Assembly (NCBI GenBank): GCA_049317725.1
Contig: JBMOHS010000072.1
Location: forward strand, 1-18,911
DNA length: 18,911 nucleotides
DNA from: CAIOZW01 sp049317725
GTDB taxonomy: Bacteria; Acidobacteriota; Blastocatellia; RBC074
Direction: 5' to 3'
Both the position numbers and the translations under genes were made by a program. Positions 9,001 through 15,069 of the stretch are shown here, piece by piece; the stretch's first letter is position 1, and each line of letters opens with the position of its first letter. The notes beneath the pieces were generated by a model, which was not told the DNA's origin, did not search any database, and saw nothing but the letters and a program-made list of their open reading frames with translations.

Positions 9001-11410
9001 GAACCTTGTCGAGTTTGGCCTGCTGGTGGGTGACACGCCCATCTCCCGCCGCACCAGCCACGAAGACGTGGGGAGCACGGTCCTCGCGCAGGTCGCTTGG
9101 CGTCAACGCTGCCACTCCCGCGACCAGCACCATCGACGATCGATCGACTTTCTCAAGCGACCGATCGAGCTCCTCCCGAACCTGACGGGCCTCTTCCAAC
9201 GCCGTTGGAGCGGGGGGCTGGGCAGACTTCCACCGACTCCACCCCTCCGGTTGCAGCAGCCTCTCGGGAAGCAGCTCGAGGATCCCGGGAAAAGTGCAGA
9301 AGAGGGCTGGCAGATCCTGCCCCTCCCCCTCCAGTTCGAGCATGGCCAGTTCGTGGATCAACCGGGCCTCTCCCGCGAGGAGCCGGGCGACCCAGTAGCT
9401 TCCCCGATTCGGCGTGCCGAGCATAAGCAGCCGCCCGCCCCGTTCGCTGACCCGCCGCCAGAGATCCGGCTCCATCGCCATCATCGCCCGCACGGCGAGT
9501 CCCCCCGCCGAGTGGCCGAGAAAACGAACCGGGTGTGGAGTGCCATCCAACTTCTCCCGAACCTTCTCTGCCAGCTTCCTGGCCGCATCCTTGATCGACC
9601 GGCGCCAGTCGTAGGGGAAGGGGACGACTTCGTACACTCCCGCGAGATGTTCGATCAAGCGGTCATACACTCCCGGCAGGAGTGCCTTCGCCTCGAGTCG
9701 CTGGTCCAGCTTGAGTCCACGCAATCCCTGCTCTCCGATGGTCACGGGATCGAGCCAGAGCGGCCTCTCTCCCGGCGCACACAGCTGGGAGCCCATCATC
9801 CCCGGCAGCAGAAAGAGGGTCCCCTTCTTCTCTGGGAAGCGGTCGACTTGCGGACTCCTCTGGGAGGGGCTCGCCCCTCGTTCCCGGATCAAGGGAGCAA
9901 ACCCGACATCCGCCACTTTCTGACGATCCTCCGCCGGGGCGAGCAAATAGCCAGCGATCCGGCTGCGCGTGTCGAGGTTCCGGAAGTAGTTGAAGTGGCT
10001 GACCTCTCGTCCCTGATCCTCGTAGACCGTCGCGCTCGTGCGGCGCAGCCCGCCCTTCATCGCCGCGCAGTTGACCACCAGATCGTGGTCCTCCCGGAAG
10101 AAGCGGTCCGTCAGAAAGACCGTCAAGCGTTGGAGCAGATCGCCCCCCTCAATGTCCCCCGCCACCACTGCCAGATCGGACTTCGTCGACAGACCGAGGT
10201 TGTTGAGCGTGTAGACCAGGGGGGACCCAGGCATCATCGCTTCAATCCCTGGCAAGACCTTCGGATCGGTCCGCCGCTTGACCAGTTCGAGAACGAGGGA
10301 CTTGATGACCCGGTAGGTCGGACTGGCGGAAAAGACAGGGATCGCCCCCAGCAGGTTGAGCAGCAGCGAGAGGGTCAGGTCGAGCCGGCCGGCGAGGGCG
10401 ACCGTTCCTCGCGCCGGACAGGCGACCCGCACAAACTTGTCAATCTTGAACCGCTTCTTCGGCAACAGCGTGAGCAGCGCCTCGAGATCTTGACGGTCCT
10501 CCTCCCGATCCGCCTCGCGCCACGGACGCAGCAACTGGTCGATCTTCCCGCTGGCGGTCGCGGGATCGAGCAACTCCTCCATCTGCCCCAGACAGAGCAG
10601 CTCCCCGACCAATCCCCCCCGGGAATGGGAGAGCAGGTGGAGGGTCGCCTGCTCGGGCAGCAGCTCAGCCAACTCCAACGCATTGCGGATCGGGCTCTCG
10701 GAGAAGGTGCGGTGCTCATATCCCAACATCCGCTCCGGATAGCGGGCCTTCAACTTCTCCCATTCGACCGAGTCCCCCAGCTTGAGCGTGTCCCCCGCGT
10801 GGCGGTAGCCCAATTGCCCAAAACTTCCGACGGTGCTCGATGCGGTTCCGTGCAGAAAGAGCAGGTAGGGCGACGTACGGTCCAGTCGCGCCGGACTGAC
10901 CACCTTCTCCAAATGGTTCGGTTCCAGGTAGTGATAGAGTCCTGGGCCCGAGTCGACCAGCTTGCTTTCAAAGTACTTCGCGACCATCCGCGCGGAGGCG
11001 GTAGCGGCCAGCTCGACGATCGCCTCGGGGAGGCGAGTCTCGAGGACCCGCACCTCCCTGGCCCGCATCTCCCCTGCCCCGCCGCGCGTCTTGCTGGTCG
11101 ATCCCCAGGTACTCGGGATCCTCAGTGGCCCCCTCTTCCCCCGCGTTGCAGAGCCCTCCTGCTCTTCCATGGCGGTGGCGACGGAGACCCACCTCGTCGT
11201 TCCTCCTTCGAAGACGATCTCGAGGACGTCATCGGCGGAAGCGTCCGGAACCTCCACCTCCCCTTCCCGTTCCCCTCCCCGCAATGTCGGATCGAGCTGG
11301 GTCGCCTTCCGGATCCGCACCTCGGGCAACCCCTCCGGCAGATGGCGGTACTCCTCCTGCAACCGGTCCAGGTTCTCCACGTCACGGCCAGGCAAATAGA
11401 GGCGTGTCAT
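6047..11410 (-). CDS. CHAT-domain protease fused to two alpha/beta hydrolases and a TPR-like C-terminus
   Basis: This is a 1787-residue multidomain protein with no signal peptide or membrane segment. In order: a ~100-residue N-terminal region; hydrolase 1 (~180-520), with FLHGTASSTVGSF and nucleophile elbow SHSRGG (Ser263); hydrolase 2 (~550-830), LCAT/lipase-like, with LLPGMMGSQL and canonical GHSAGG (Ser634); a conserved segment (~880-1010, with VGHYREDAIVGAEAHIDR) that I cannot name; a CHAT caspase-like domain (~1150-1450), with catalytic His1325 in HVAGHG, Cys1366 in FLNCCHLG and the family ending WGAYQCYGNPDF; and a helical, TPR-like tail (~1460-1787, with YQEAYEVSKKR). The ATG at 11410 has a near-perfect GGGAGG 7-9 nt upstream; the 24-residue upstream extension lacks one. 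CHAT proteins cleave proteins in bacterial defence and cell-death pathways. The substrate and trigger here are unknown. The fusion suggests a protease-controlled lipase or esterase effector (inference). Confidence 0.9.
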   Translation of the reverse strand: MTRLYLPGRDVENLDRLQEEYRHLPEGLPEVRIRKATQLDPTLRGGEREGEVEVPDASADDVLEIVFEGGTTRWVSVATAMEEQEGSATRGKRGPLRIPSTWGSTSKTRGGAGEMRAREVRVLETRLPEAIVELAATASARMVAKYFESKLVDSGPGLYHYLEPNHLEKVVSPARLDRTSPYLLFLHGTASSTVGSFGQLGYRHAGDTLKLGDSVEWEKLKARYPERMLGYEHRTFSESPIRNALELAELLPEQATLHLLSHSRGGLVGELLCLGQMEELLDPATASGKIDQLLRPWREADREEDRQDLEALLTLLPKKRFKIDKFVRVACPARGTVALAGRLDLTLSLLLNLLGAIPVFSASPTYRVIKSLVLELVKRRTDPKVLPGIEAMMPGSPLVYTLNNLGLSTKSDLAVVAGDIEGGDLLQRLTVFLTDRFFREDHDLVVNCAAMKGGLRRTSATVYEDQGREVSHFNYFRNLDTRSRIAGYLLAPAEDRQKVADVGFAPLIRERGASPSQRSPQVDRFPEKKGTLFLLPGMMGSQLCAPGERPLWLDPVTIGEQGLRGLKLDQRLEAKALLPGVYDRLIEHLAGVYEVVPFPYDWRRSIKDAARKLAEKVREKLDGTPHPVRFLGHSAGGLAVRAMMAMEPDLWRRVSERGGRLLMLGTPNRGSYWVARLLAGEARLIHELAMLELEGEGQDLPALFCTFPGILELLPERLLQPEGWSRWKSAQPPAPTALEEARQVREELDRSLEKVDRSSMVLVAGVAALTPSDLREDRAPHVFVAGAAGDGRVTHQQAKLDKVRTWSVSASHGSLADYPASFPGLLELLERGETRQLREGLPLSQREEEVLDPEMEIPAVFPAEEDLIESAIGMEQKPEEFPILHLSIVHANLRDASYPIMVGHYREDAIVGAEAHIDRLLGWQLSRMFQLGLYPGPEGTVEIFDAVDPQTKHLKGALVLGLGEMGQLTREKIRAVVTEAAVRYALRCQQKRQASEGTAKELVVSLSTLLLGTYSNSQLSVYESVQAILQGVIQANRLLESVESRERDAAAGEATVRVRIGALEIVELYQDIASQAIEAVQEILQNPSLDHGQASLVLDSPYLKSKRGGRPQRPADLFAAGWWRRVKITVEDALEGTPAPERRMRLTVLTDRARVEEEELITQRRLIDRLVEQSIDRYENDSDLNAALFELMVPVTYKDQLLSQGDLVLVVDGEAANYPWELMACRSRDEVRPIALGRGIIRQLVTARPLPLRPAANGDHVLVIGDPQLDERANQLDGAKQEAEQVAQQLQSGGYQVEPAIQDAPLALLRRLFERDYRIIHVAGHGYFDAERPTNSGLLLGEGLWLGSAEFRQLRALPDLVFLNCCHLGKMERKGEQWNRLAASLSQELIGMGVKAVVAAGWAIDDQAALTFAKIFYQEMLEGKGFGEAVRSARDEVYAQHPQSNTWGAYQCYGNPDFKLRPPNGKGRSSTWRAPLTSQQAKDRLKAIWEDSREGKHQDQTREQLKLMHDSLPGEWLDGEMLGLLGDVWGSLGDFDRAIDLYYQAKQHESGLISLWTLQQFANLLVRSLTPKNQAPPPPGKIRERLADAEKLLLTLSRLNETNETSELLALFGSLYKRWAQFEKLSKSRQERLRKAAEKYQEAYEVSKKRSGQGDPYPGLNWLSCEYVVRQHRAKSKPPSGGEADSAPPKELSEILQTAAKMQQSDDVYQRLHTPDAELLVALFKGPLTDEDVARIGGGYRDALRGRADQKEIDSVRAQFDFFLEMLPRDWEGGREDLSAIQQSISA

Positions 11411-11812
11411 CTTCCTTCCTCCCTGCTGCGAATATTGGTTGAACGTCGAGGGAAGTTCCCCTTTCTCCCCATTCTTGCCCATTCTGGATCGCAGGCTGGC
11501 GTTCTACTTGGTGTTATCGAACAGGTCTTCCATTTCAACTTGATGCTGTCAGACGAAACCGTGGAGAGTGTGCCGTGACCTCCCACCTGCCTGTCTTCGG
11601 CTCAATGCACGATCACAGGATCCATGGCACTGACTTCGTCACATCCCCCAACAATTTCAAGATCCGCCTATCGCACGACAACAGCGGTGCGTCAGCCTGT
11701 CAAATAGCCATCAATTAAGCACATCAATCCTTAATAGTTTATTTTCAATAATTTAGAACTTACAGCGACTATCACTTCACGGTTTTCATCAATTACCCAT
11801 CAATTAAAATGG
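11411..11812 (-). promoter_or_regulatory. Upstream region of the CHAT gene with ATTGATG repeats
   Basis: This ~400-bp gap lies between the ATPase gene and the CHAT gene, so it carries the CHAT leader and promoter. The half nearest the CHAT gene is GC-rich and featureless apart from the ribosome-binding site at about 11417-11423. The far half (11700-11812) is AT-rich. It has an exact 11-bp direct repeat CCATCAATTAA at 11708-11718 and 11797-11807. Related CATCAAT copies lie at 11722-11728 and 11787-11795. ATAGCCAT (11704-11711) and ATGGCTAT (11809-11816) form an inverted pair flanking this block. A consensus -35 hexamer TTGACA reads on the minus strand at 11703-11698, but no good -10 lies 16-18 nt away. 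Confidence 0.45.
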
Positions 11813-13279
11813 CTATGCCCAAAAGGGTATATATTTCATCATCTTGCGGGACGCATCCTCATTGACTGGTCGGATCATGCCGGCATCGACCGCCTCCCGG
11901 ATATAACGTGAAACGGCAGCTTTGTTCCTTTCTTCGACACCGAACCGTTCGCGAAGTGAGGTGTTGGTCAGACAATCCCGTTGGACATAGCGCAAACAGG
12001 CGTGCAGATAGCAGGCACGGATTCGCTCGACTTTGTCCATTTCATTGAGGTCTCGATAAGAATAAAGGACAGCTCGGGTGTGCTGATCAGTGGTTTCAAA
12101 GAGTGGAGCCGGCAGCTGGTATAGCTCCGTTTGAAACACTACTTTGTCCACCCCACTGCCGCGTTCCTCACAAACACCGATACGTCGGAGGAAGGAGGCG
12201 AGGCCCTCATTGCGAGAGCGTGGTGGGCTGTCAAGAAAACGGTCGGTCTGCACCAGCGGCAGACCAGGGTTGGTAATCTCAATGCGGCCGGCAAAGATTT
12301 CCACCATGGGTCCGGTGCCGGTCAAGTAAAAATCTTGGTGAATAATAGCATTGGCTAACAGTTCACGGATTGCCAGAAGCGGAAACATTGGGATCTGTCT
12401 GCGGAGAGCCTGACCGATGACCTCGTTACTGGGCAGCAGGTTGGTGACAAACCCAATCAGCCCTTCAAATCCAGAGGCATAGCCCTTACCGCCCTCCTGT
12501 TCGCGTACGGTTTCTACCCGGTTTTCCCCTTTGTAAAGTACAACCCGTAAGGCCTTGCGAGTGAGCGTACGGAAGCTGGCTAATCGTCTGGCAAACAGTA
12601 CAGCCCCGAGGTTGGTGATATTCCATTTACTGCCTTTCCCAAGGCTAATCAAGTCGTCAGAGGCCAAAGCTGAAAGAATTCCCTCACGGCCCTCGGGAAG
12701 CGGCAGGGAGAGCAGATCAAAATAGGCTGGGTAATCCAGTAGTTTTAACACATCTTCGGGGGCAATATTCTCAGCAGCAATCTCCTTTTCAAAAGGTATG
12801 CGGTCGAACACTCGCCAGAGTTCACGCTCTTTTTCAGGAAAATCTTTCAGCCTCTTCTTGTTGGACCCGACGCGGATATACTCAGCCCCACTGAACTGCA
12901 CCGGGTGACGAAAAGCGGCGCTGATTTCCATCAGTACGACGGACTTCTGTTCGAACTGAAAAGTGTAAAAGTGAAAGTTGATCTTGGGCGTGAGCAGACG
13001 CAGCAACCAGCTTTCCAGCTCTTCATTACCAACTTTGGCTGTTGCCGGATTGAAGGTAGTGCCGACGACCTCATGGGTCACATTGTGTACGCCCCAGATG
13101 AGCCAAGCGACCACTTTACCGTTCAAGGCGGCCGAATTGGCGAGCGCGGAGAGGTATTCACCGACCAAGTGTGGGTCGGCATTGTTATGCTTGAACTCAG
13201 CCCATTCGGTTTCGCAGGGTAATTTGCGCAACTCGACCAGAATGCCGCGCAGCTCGCTTTCCGACCGATCAATGCTCAT
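11813..13279 (-). CDS. AlbA_2/Schlafen-type domain protein with HATPase_c_4 ATP-binding domain
   Basis: A 488-residue protein. The N-terminal ~140 residues match the AlbA_2 (Schlafen core) domain: ETEWAEFKHN at 23-32 carries the E-x-x-E-x-K motif, followed by YLSALANSAALNGKVVAWLIWGV. The middle (~270-390) is a GHKL-like ATPase with IRELLANAIIHQDF (N-box), IEITNPGLP, RNEGLASFLRRIG and CEERGSGVDKV. The C-terminus looks like a winged helix (LTNTSLRERFGVEERNKAAVSRYIREAVDAGMI). Such proteins are usually called putative transcriptional regulators or RecG-like ATP-binding proteins. Schlafen-core relatives include nucleases, so a defence role is possible. The ATG at 13279 has GAGGTGA upstream and overlaps the stop of a short upstream reading frame (ATGA). 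Base composition is nearer 50% GC than in the left half of the window. Confidence 0.88.
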   Translation of the reverse strand: MSIDRSESELRGILVELRKLPCETEWAEFKHNNADPHLVGEYLSALANSAALNGKVVAWLIWGVHNVTHEVVGTTFNPATAKVGNEELESWLLRLLTPKINFHFYTFQFEQKSVVLMEISAAFRHPVQFSGAEYIRVGSNKKRLKDFPEKERELWRVFDRIPFEKEIAAENIAPEDVLKLLDYPAYFDLLSLPLPEGREGILSALASDDLISLGKGSKWNITNLGAVLFARRLASFRTLTRKALRVVLYKGENRVETVREQEGGKGYASGFEGLIGFVTNLLPSNEVIGQALRRQIPMFPLLAIRELLANAIIHQDFYLTGTGPMVEIFAGRIEITNPGLPLVQTDRFLDSPPRSRNEGLASFLRRIGVCEERGSGVDKVVFQTELYQLPAPLFETTDQHTRAVLYSYRDLNEMDKVERIRACYLHACLRYVQRDCLTNTSLRERFGVEERNKAAVSRYIREAVDAGMIRPVNEDASRKMMKYIPFWA

Positions 13280-13356
13280 TTCATCACCTCGCGTAAGAGT
13301 TCCCTGATCCACCTCTCAACCACTTCCAGCTCGGCGTCAATCACAGATAGCAGCAT
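13276..13356 (-). pseudogene. C-terminal remnant of a gene coupled to the ATPase gene
   Basis: A 26-codon frame ends MLLSVIDAELEVVERWIREL and then LREVMK. It looks like an acidic/basic amphipathic helix, not random translation. Its TGA overlaps the ATPase ATG by four bases (ATGA), the classic junction of a translationally coupled pair. The frame is open for seven more codons upstream (SAKFWHP) and then meets a stop. No ribosome-binding site precedes the ATG at 13356. The best reading is that a longer upstream gene was truncated, perhaps by the insertion that left the nearby transposase fragment. I do not recognise the family. Confidence 0.4.
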
Positions 13357-13580
13357 TGGATGCCAGAATTTTGCTGATCAAGTGTCTCGCGGTCGATCCA
13401 GGCATCATACTAAAAGGATTTCCGGTTTTCGTGTGCGTCCGCCCCTACTTCAGGAATGCTTCCCCCTCCCCAACGATCTTTACGGCAACTGTCGCTCTGG
13501 TTCCGGATCAAGGACTCCTGCCGGAAGAGATGGGCCAAACGGGTTCCCGCTGCAGATGATTCGAACGGATGCCTGGCCGG
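13357..13580. other. Non-coding stretch between truncated gene and IS remnant
   Basis: No recognisable gene occurs in either orientation. A minus-strand frame from about 13580 to 13404 stays open but lacks a start or familiar motifs. It may be residual sequence from the disrupted gene or the insertion sequence. I see no hairpin terminator. Confidence 0.3.
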
Positions 13581-13727
13581 TCAATTGCGAAGCGGTGTTC
13601 CTTCAGAATAAATTCTGGTATCCCTGAACGCTCTGTGATGTTTTCGCCTTCCCACACAAACCCCGGAAGCACTCTTCAATTTTCTCTTGCGAAATTCTGG
13701 GGTGAACGGTTGGTGGCTTTTGGTCAT
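13581..13727 (-). pseudogene. Remnant of an IS3-type transposase OrfA N-terminus
   Basis: An ATG at 13727 with an excellent ribosome-binding site (TTGGAGGTGTCAG) opens a 48-codon frame starting MTKSHQPFTPEFRKRKL. This resembles the start of IS3-family OrfA proteins (typically MTK-x-R-R-x-F-T-x-E-F-K). After about 17 residues the sequence no longer looks like a transposase and stops at 13581, so the gene is broken. No OrfB is present. Assignment to IS3 rests only on the first residues and the ribosome-binding site; the mobile element family is tentative. Confidence 0.4.
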
Positions 13728-13729
13728 CT

Positions 13730-13758
13730 GACACCTCCAAGGCTAACGATGAGGTGTC
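13730..13758. repeat. Perfect 8-bp inverted repeat upstream of transposase remnant
   Basis: GACACCTC (13730-13737) and GAGGTGTC (13751-13758) can pair as a hairpin with a 13-base loop. The left arm overlaps the GGAGGTGTC ribosome-binding site of the OrfA remnant. Folding in mRNA would therefore hide it, a common way insertion sequences limit read-through translation. The other arm may be part of the original element end. Confidence 0.55.
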
Positions 13759-14014
13759 CACTAAAACTGCTCGACTTCACTCGTGTGCTCAGCAACTGAT
13801 TTCAAGGCTTTTTGAGCAGTAATTTTCCTGGGGTGACTAATCATGAGGCGCGCAGCAAATTGGGAGAACTTTTAAAATGAGAAAATGTAGGGCAGGCAGA
13901 AGTACTAATAACCGATTATGAGATTTTAATTGTTAATGGGATTAGGTTGATAGGGCACCAGCAAGAACATTTACTCCGATTGCCCAAATTGTTTCAAGTA
14001 TAGCATTAGAAGCT

Positions 14015-14155
14015 ATGCAATTTGAGTTTTCAAGAATATTTTGCTTGTTGTTTACTTTCATAGGCTTGTTCCTTTCTATTTTGCAAGTTGTATCTGATAG
14101 ATTTAAATTGCAAAATCGTACAATGACGATTAGAAAAAAGAAGCAAATGGAGTAA
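14015..14155 (+). CDS. Possible 46-residue small membrane peptide inside the inverted-repeat element
   Basis: An ATG at 14015 opens a frame for a peptide with one hydrophobic stretch (IFCLLFTFIGLFLSILQVV, residues ~8-26) and a strongly basic tail (TIRKKKQME at the end). This is the layout of a single-pass membrane peptide or a small toxin-like peptide. The ribosome-binding site is weak (TTAGAAGC). The AT-rich sequence makes hydrophobic frames likely by chance, so this is only a possibility. It lies wholly within the inverted-repeat element. Confidence 0.22.
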   Translation: MQFEFSRIFCLLFTFIGLFLSILQVVSDRFKLQNRTMTIRKKKQME

Positions 14156-14163
14156 ACATACTT

Positions 14164-14182
14164 CCAAGGAATCGAACCTTGG
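14164..14182 (-). other. tRNA T-arm-like hairpin, isolated
   Basis: On the minus strand, CCAAGG-TTCGATT-CCTTGG forms a perfect 6-bp stem with a 7-base loop matching the tRNA T-loop consensus (TTCGATT). No matching acceptor stem, D-arm or CCA end is found at the right distances, so it is not a tRNA gene. It may be a piece of a tRNA 3' end carried by the surrounding element, or an unrelated hairpin. Confidence 0.4.
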
Positions 14183-14364
14183 CCTGTCAACCCTATCAGC
14201 CTAATCCCATAACTCAAATAACCAGCAGAAATGTACCATAAAGTTTCATTGTGTCAAGAAAATAATGCGACTAACTTATGCTATACATCCCATCCCTATT
14301 GCGCAGCACGGAGGATACCGAAAAGCCCAAATTTTAAGTGGTTAATTTGACCGAGTGATCAGGC

Positions 14365-14976
14365 CTAGAAGAATACATTCATAAGAGTACCGTATAAAGT
14401 AATAATGACACCGAAAGCCTGTTGCTTGAAGTCGCCAGTGATCGCTTCCTCTAGTTTTGAAGAGATCTGCTTGGCTATCGTGGTGTTCTGAGCAACGTCC
14501 GTCGATAGTTTAGAGTATAAATCTGCAATACGGTCATTGAGGACGCGTATATCTTCATTTGTCTGCTGCCGAACTTCTTCAAGTTGGCGTTCCAGATCGG
14601 CAACTCTCTCTTCGATTGTGGAAGTTGCGCGAATAGTGGAAATGCGGGGAGTGCCAAAAGTCGTAGTGCTGGCTTTGACAGAAGCATTTAGGGTACCGGT
14701 AACAGGCCTTCGAAAGAGCGGAAAAGACTGAATCCACCCCCTGATAACTTTGCCAAGGTGTTGATTTTTGAAAAGGCCCAAATTTGAATTAATCGAATAG
14801 AGAATCAAAAAGCTACCGATGACCTGTAGCGTACTGCCTGCAATCTTGTCCACCAAGACAGTATTATAAGAAAATAAAGAGTAAGCGGCTCTATGAGCCA
14901 ACCAGATAGGCCCGAGCGATAAAACCGGCCATGCTCGAATTAACCAGAAGAAGAGTTTGGAAAGTGAACGCAACAT
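14365..14976 (-). CDS. Hypothetical membrane protein with coiled coil
   Basis: A 203-residue protein of unknown function. Two hydrophobic segments lie near the N-terminus (~9-35, with PVLSLGPIWLAHRAAYSLFS; ~42-66, with VIGSFLILYSINSNLGLF). A Thr/Ser-rich linker (~95-115) leads to a heptad-rich coiled coil (~118-178, beginning TIEERVADLERQLEEVRQQ). The protein ends in a hydrophobic stretch with no tail (FGVIITLYGTLMNVFF). It probably sits in the inner membrane with the coiled coil exposed for oligomerisation. Base composition is AT-rich compared with both flanks, pointing to separate acquisition. It is on the same strand as, and 93 bases downstream of, the restriction gene. No strong ribosome-binding site precedes the ATG at 14976. 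A palindrome at 15013-15028 lies upstream. Confidence 0.75.
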   Translation of the reverse strand: MLRSLSKLFFWLIRAWPVLSLGPIWLAHRAAYSLFSYNTVLVDKIAGSTLQVIGSFLILYSINSNLGLFKNQHLGKVIRGWIQSFPLFRRPVTGTLNASVKASTTTFGTPRISTIRATSTIEERVADLERQLEEVRQQTNEDIRVLNDRIADLYSKLSTDVAQNTTIAKQISSKLEEAITGDFKQQAFGVIITLYGTLMNVFF

Positions 14977-15012
14977 ACTAAATTCACAGGTAAATTGATG
15001 AATTCAAATTAA

Positions 15013-15028
15013 ATCGTATATTTACGAT
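15013..15028. promoter_or_regulatory. Palindrome upstream of the membrane-protein gene
   Basis: ATCGTA (15013-15018) and TACGAT (15023-15028) are perfect arms separated by four bases, in the AT-rich gap between the restriction gene and the membrane-protein gene. It lies 37 bases upstream of the latter's ATG, a suitable place for an operator. It is too weak and lacks a T-tract, so it is unlikely to be an intrinsic terminator. Confidence 0.35.
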
Positions 15029-15069
15029 TCCGTAATACGCCAAGGGCATTGAGATAGGATTCTAAAACT

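Larger units (their letters stand above)
13936..14210. mobile_element. MITE-like 275-bp element with imperfect terminal inverted repeats
   Basis: The left end (13936-13955, starting ATGGGATTAGGTTGATAG) is repeated in inverted orientation at 14191-14210, with 19 of 20 positions matching. An inner pair follows: ACATTTACTCC (13967-13977) against GGAGTAAACAT (14149-14159), 9 of 11 matching. The right arm carries an extra ~20 bases containing a tRNA T-arm-like hairpin. The interior is AT-rich, with only a short reading frame and no transposase. Size, paired ends and composition fit a non-autonomous transposable element. No clear target-site duplication was found, so the exact ends are uncertain. 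Confidence 0.5.

Noticed and set aside
8156..11578. 1140-codon open frame on the plus strand opposite the CHAT gene
   Set aside because: It is antisense to a gene with clear catalytic motifs; GC-rich codon use keeps this frame open. Its translation is low-complexity (many Q, R, L, P, D) with no domain.
11698..11703. Consensus -35 box TTGACA for the CHAT gene
   Set aside because: No acceptable -10 hexamer lies 16-18 nt downstream on the minus strand, so I do not call a promoter from it.
13356..13627. Short plus-strand frames
   Set aside because: No ribosome-binding site, no family resemblance, and they overlap sequence better explained by gene and IS remnants on the other strand.
13942..14217. 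91-codon minus-strand frame
   Set aside because: It spans the inverted repeats and the T-arm hairpin of the mobile-like element and has no ribosome-binding site; its sequence looks like translated non-coding AT-rich DNA.
14150..14240. Possible second tRNA gene around the T-arm hairpin
   Set aside because: Only the T-arm is present. The acceptor 3' strand would be GAAGTAT but no ATACTTC occurs at the expected distance, and no D-arm or anticodon arm can be drawn.
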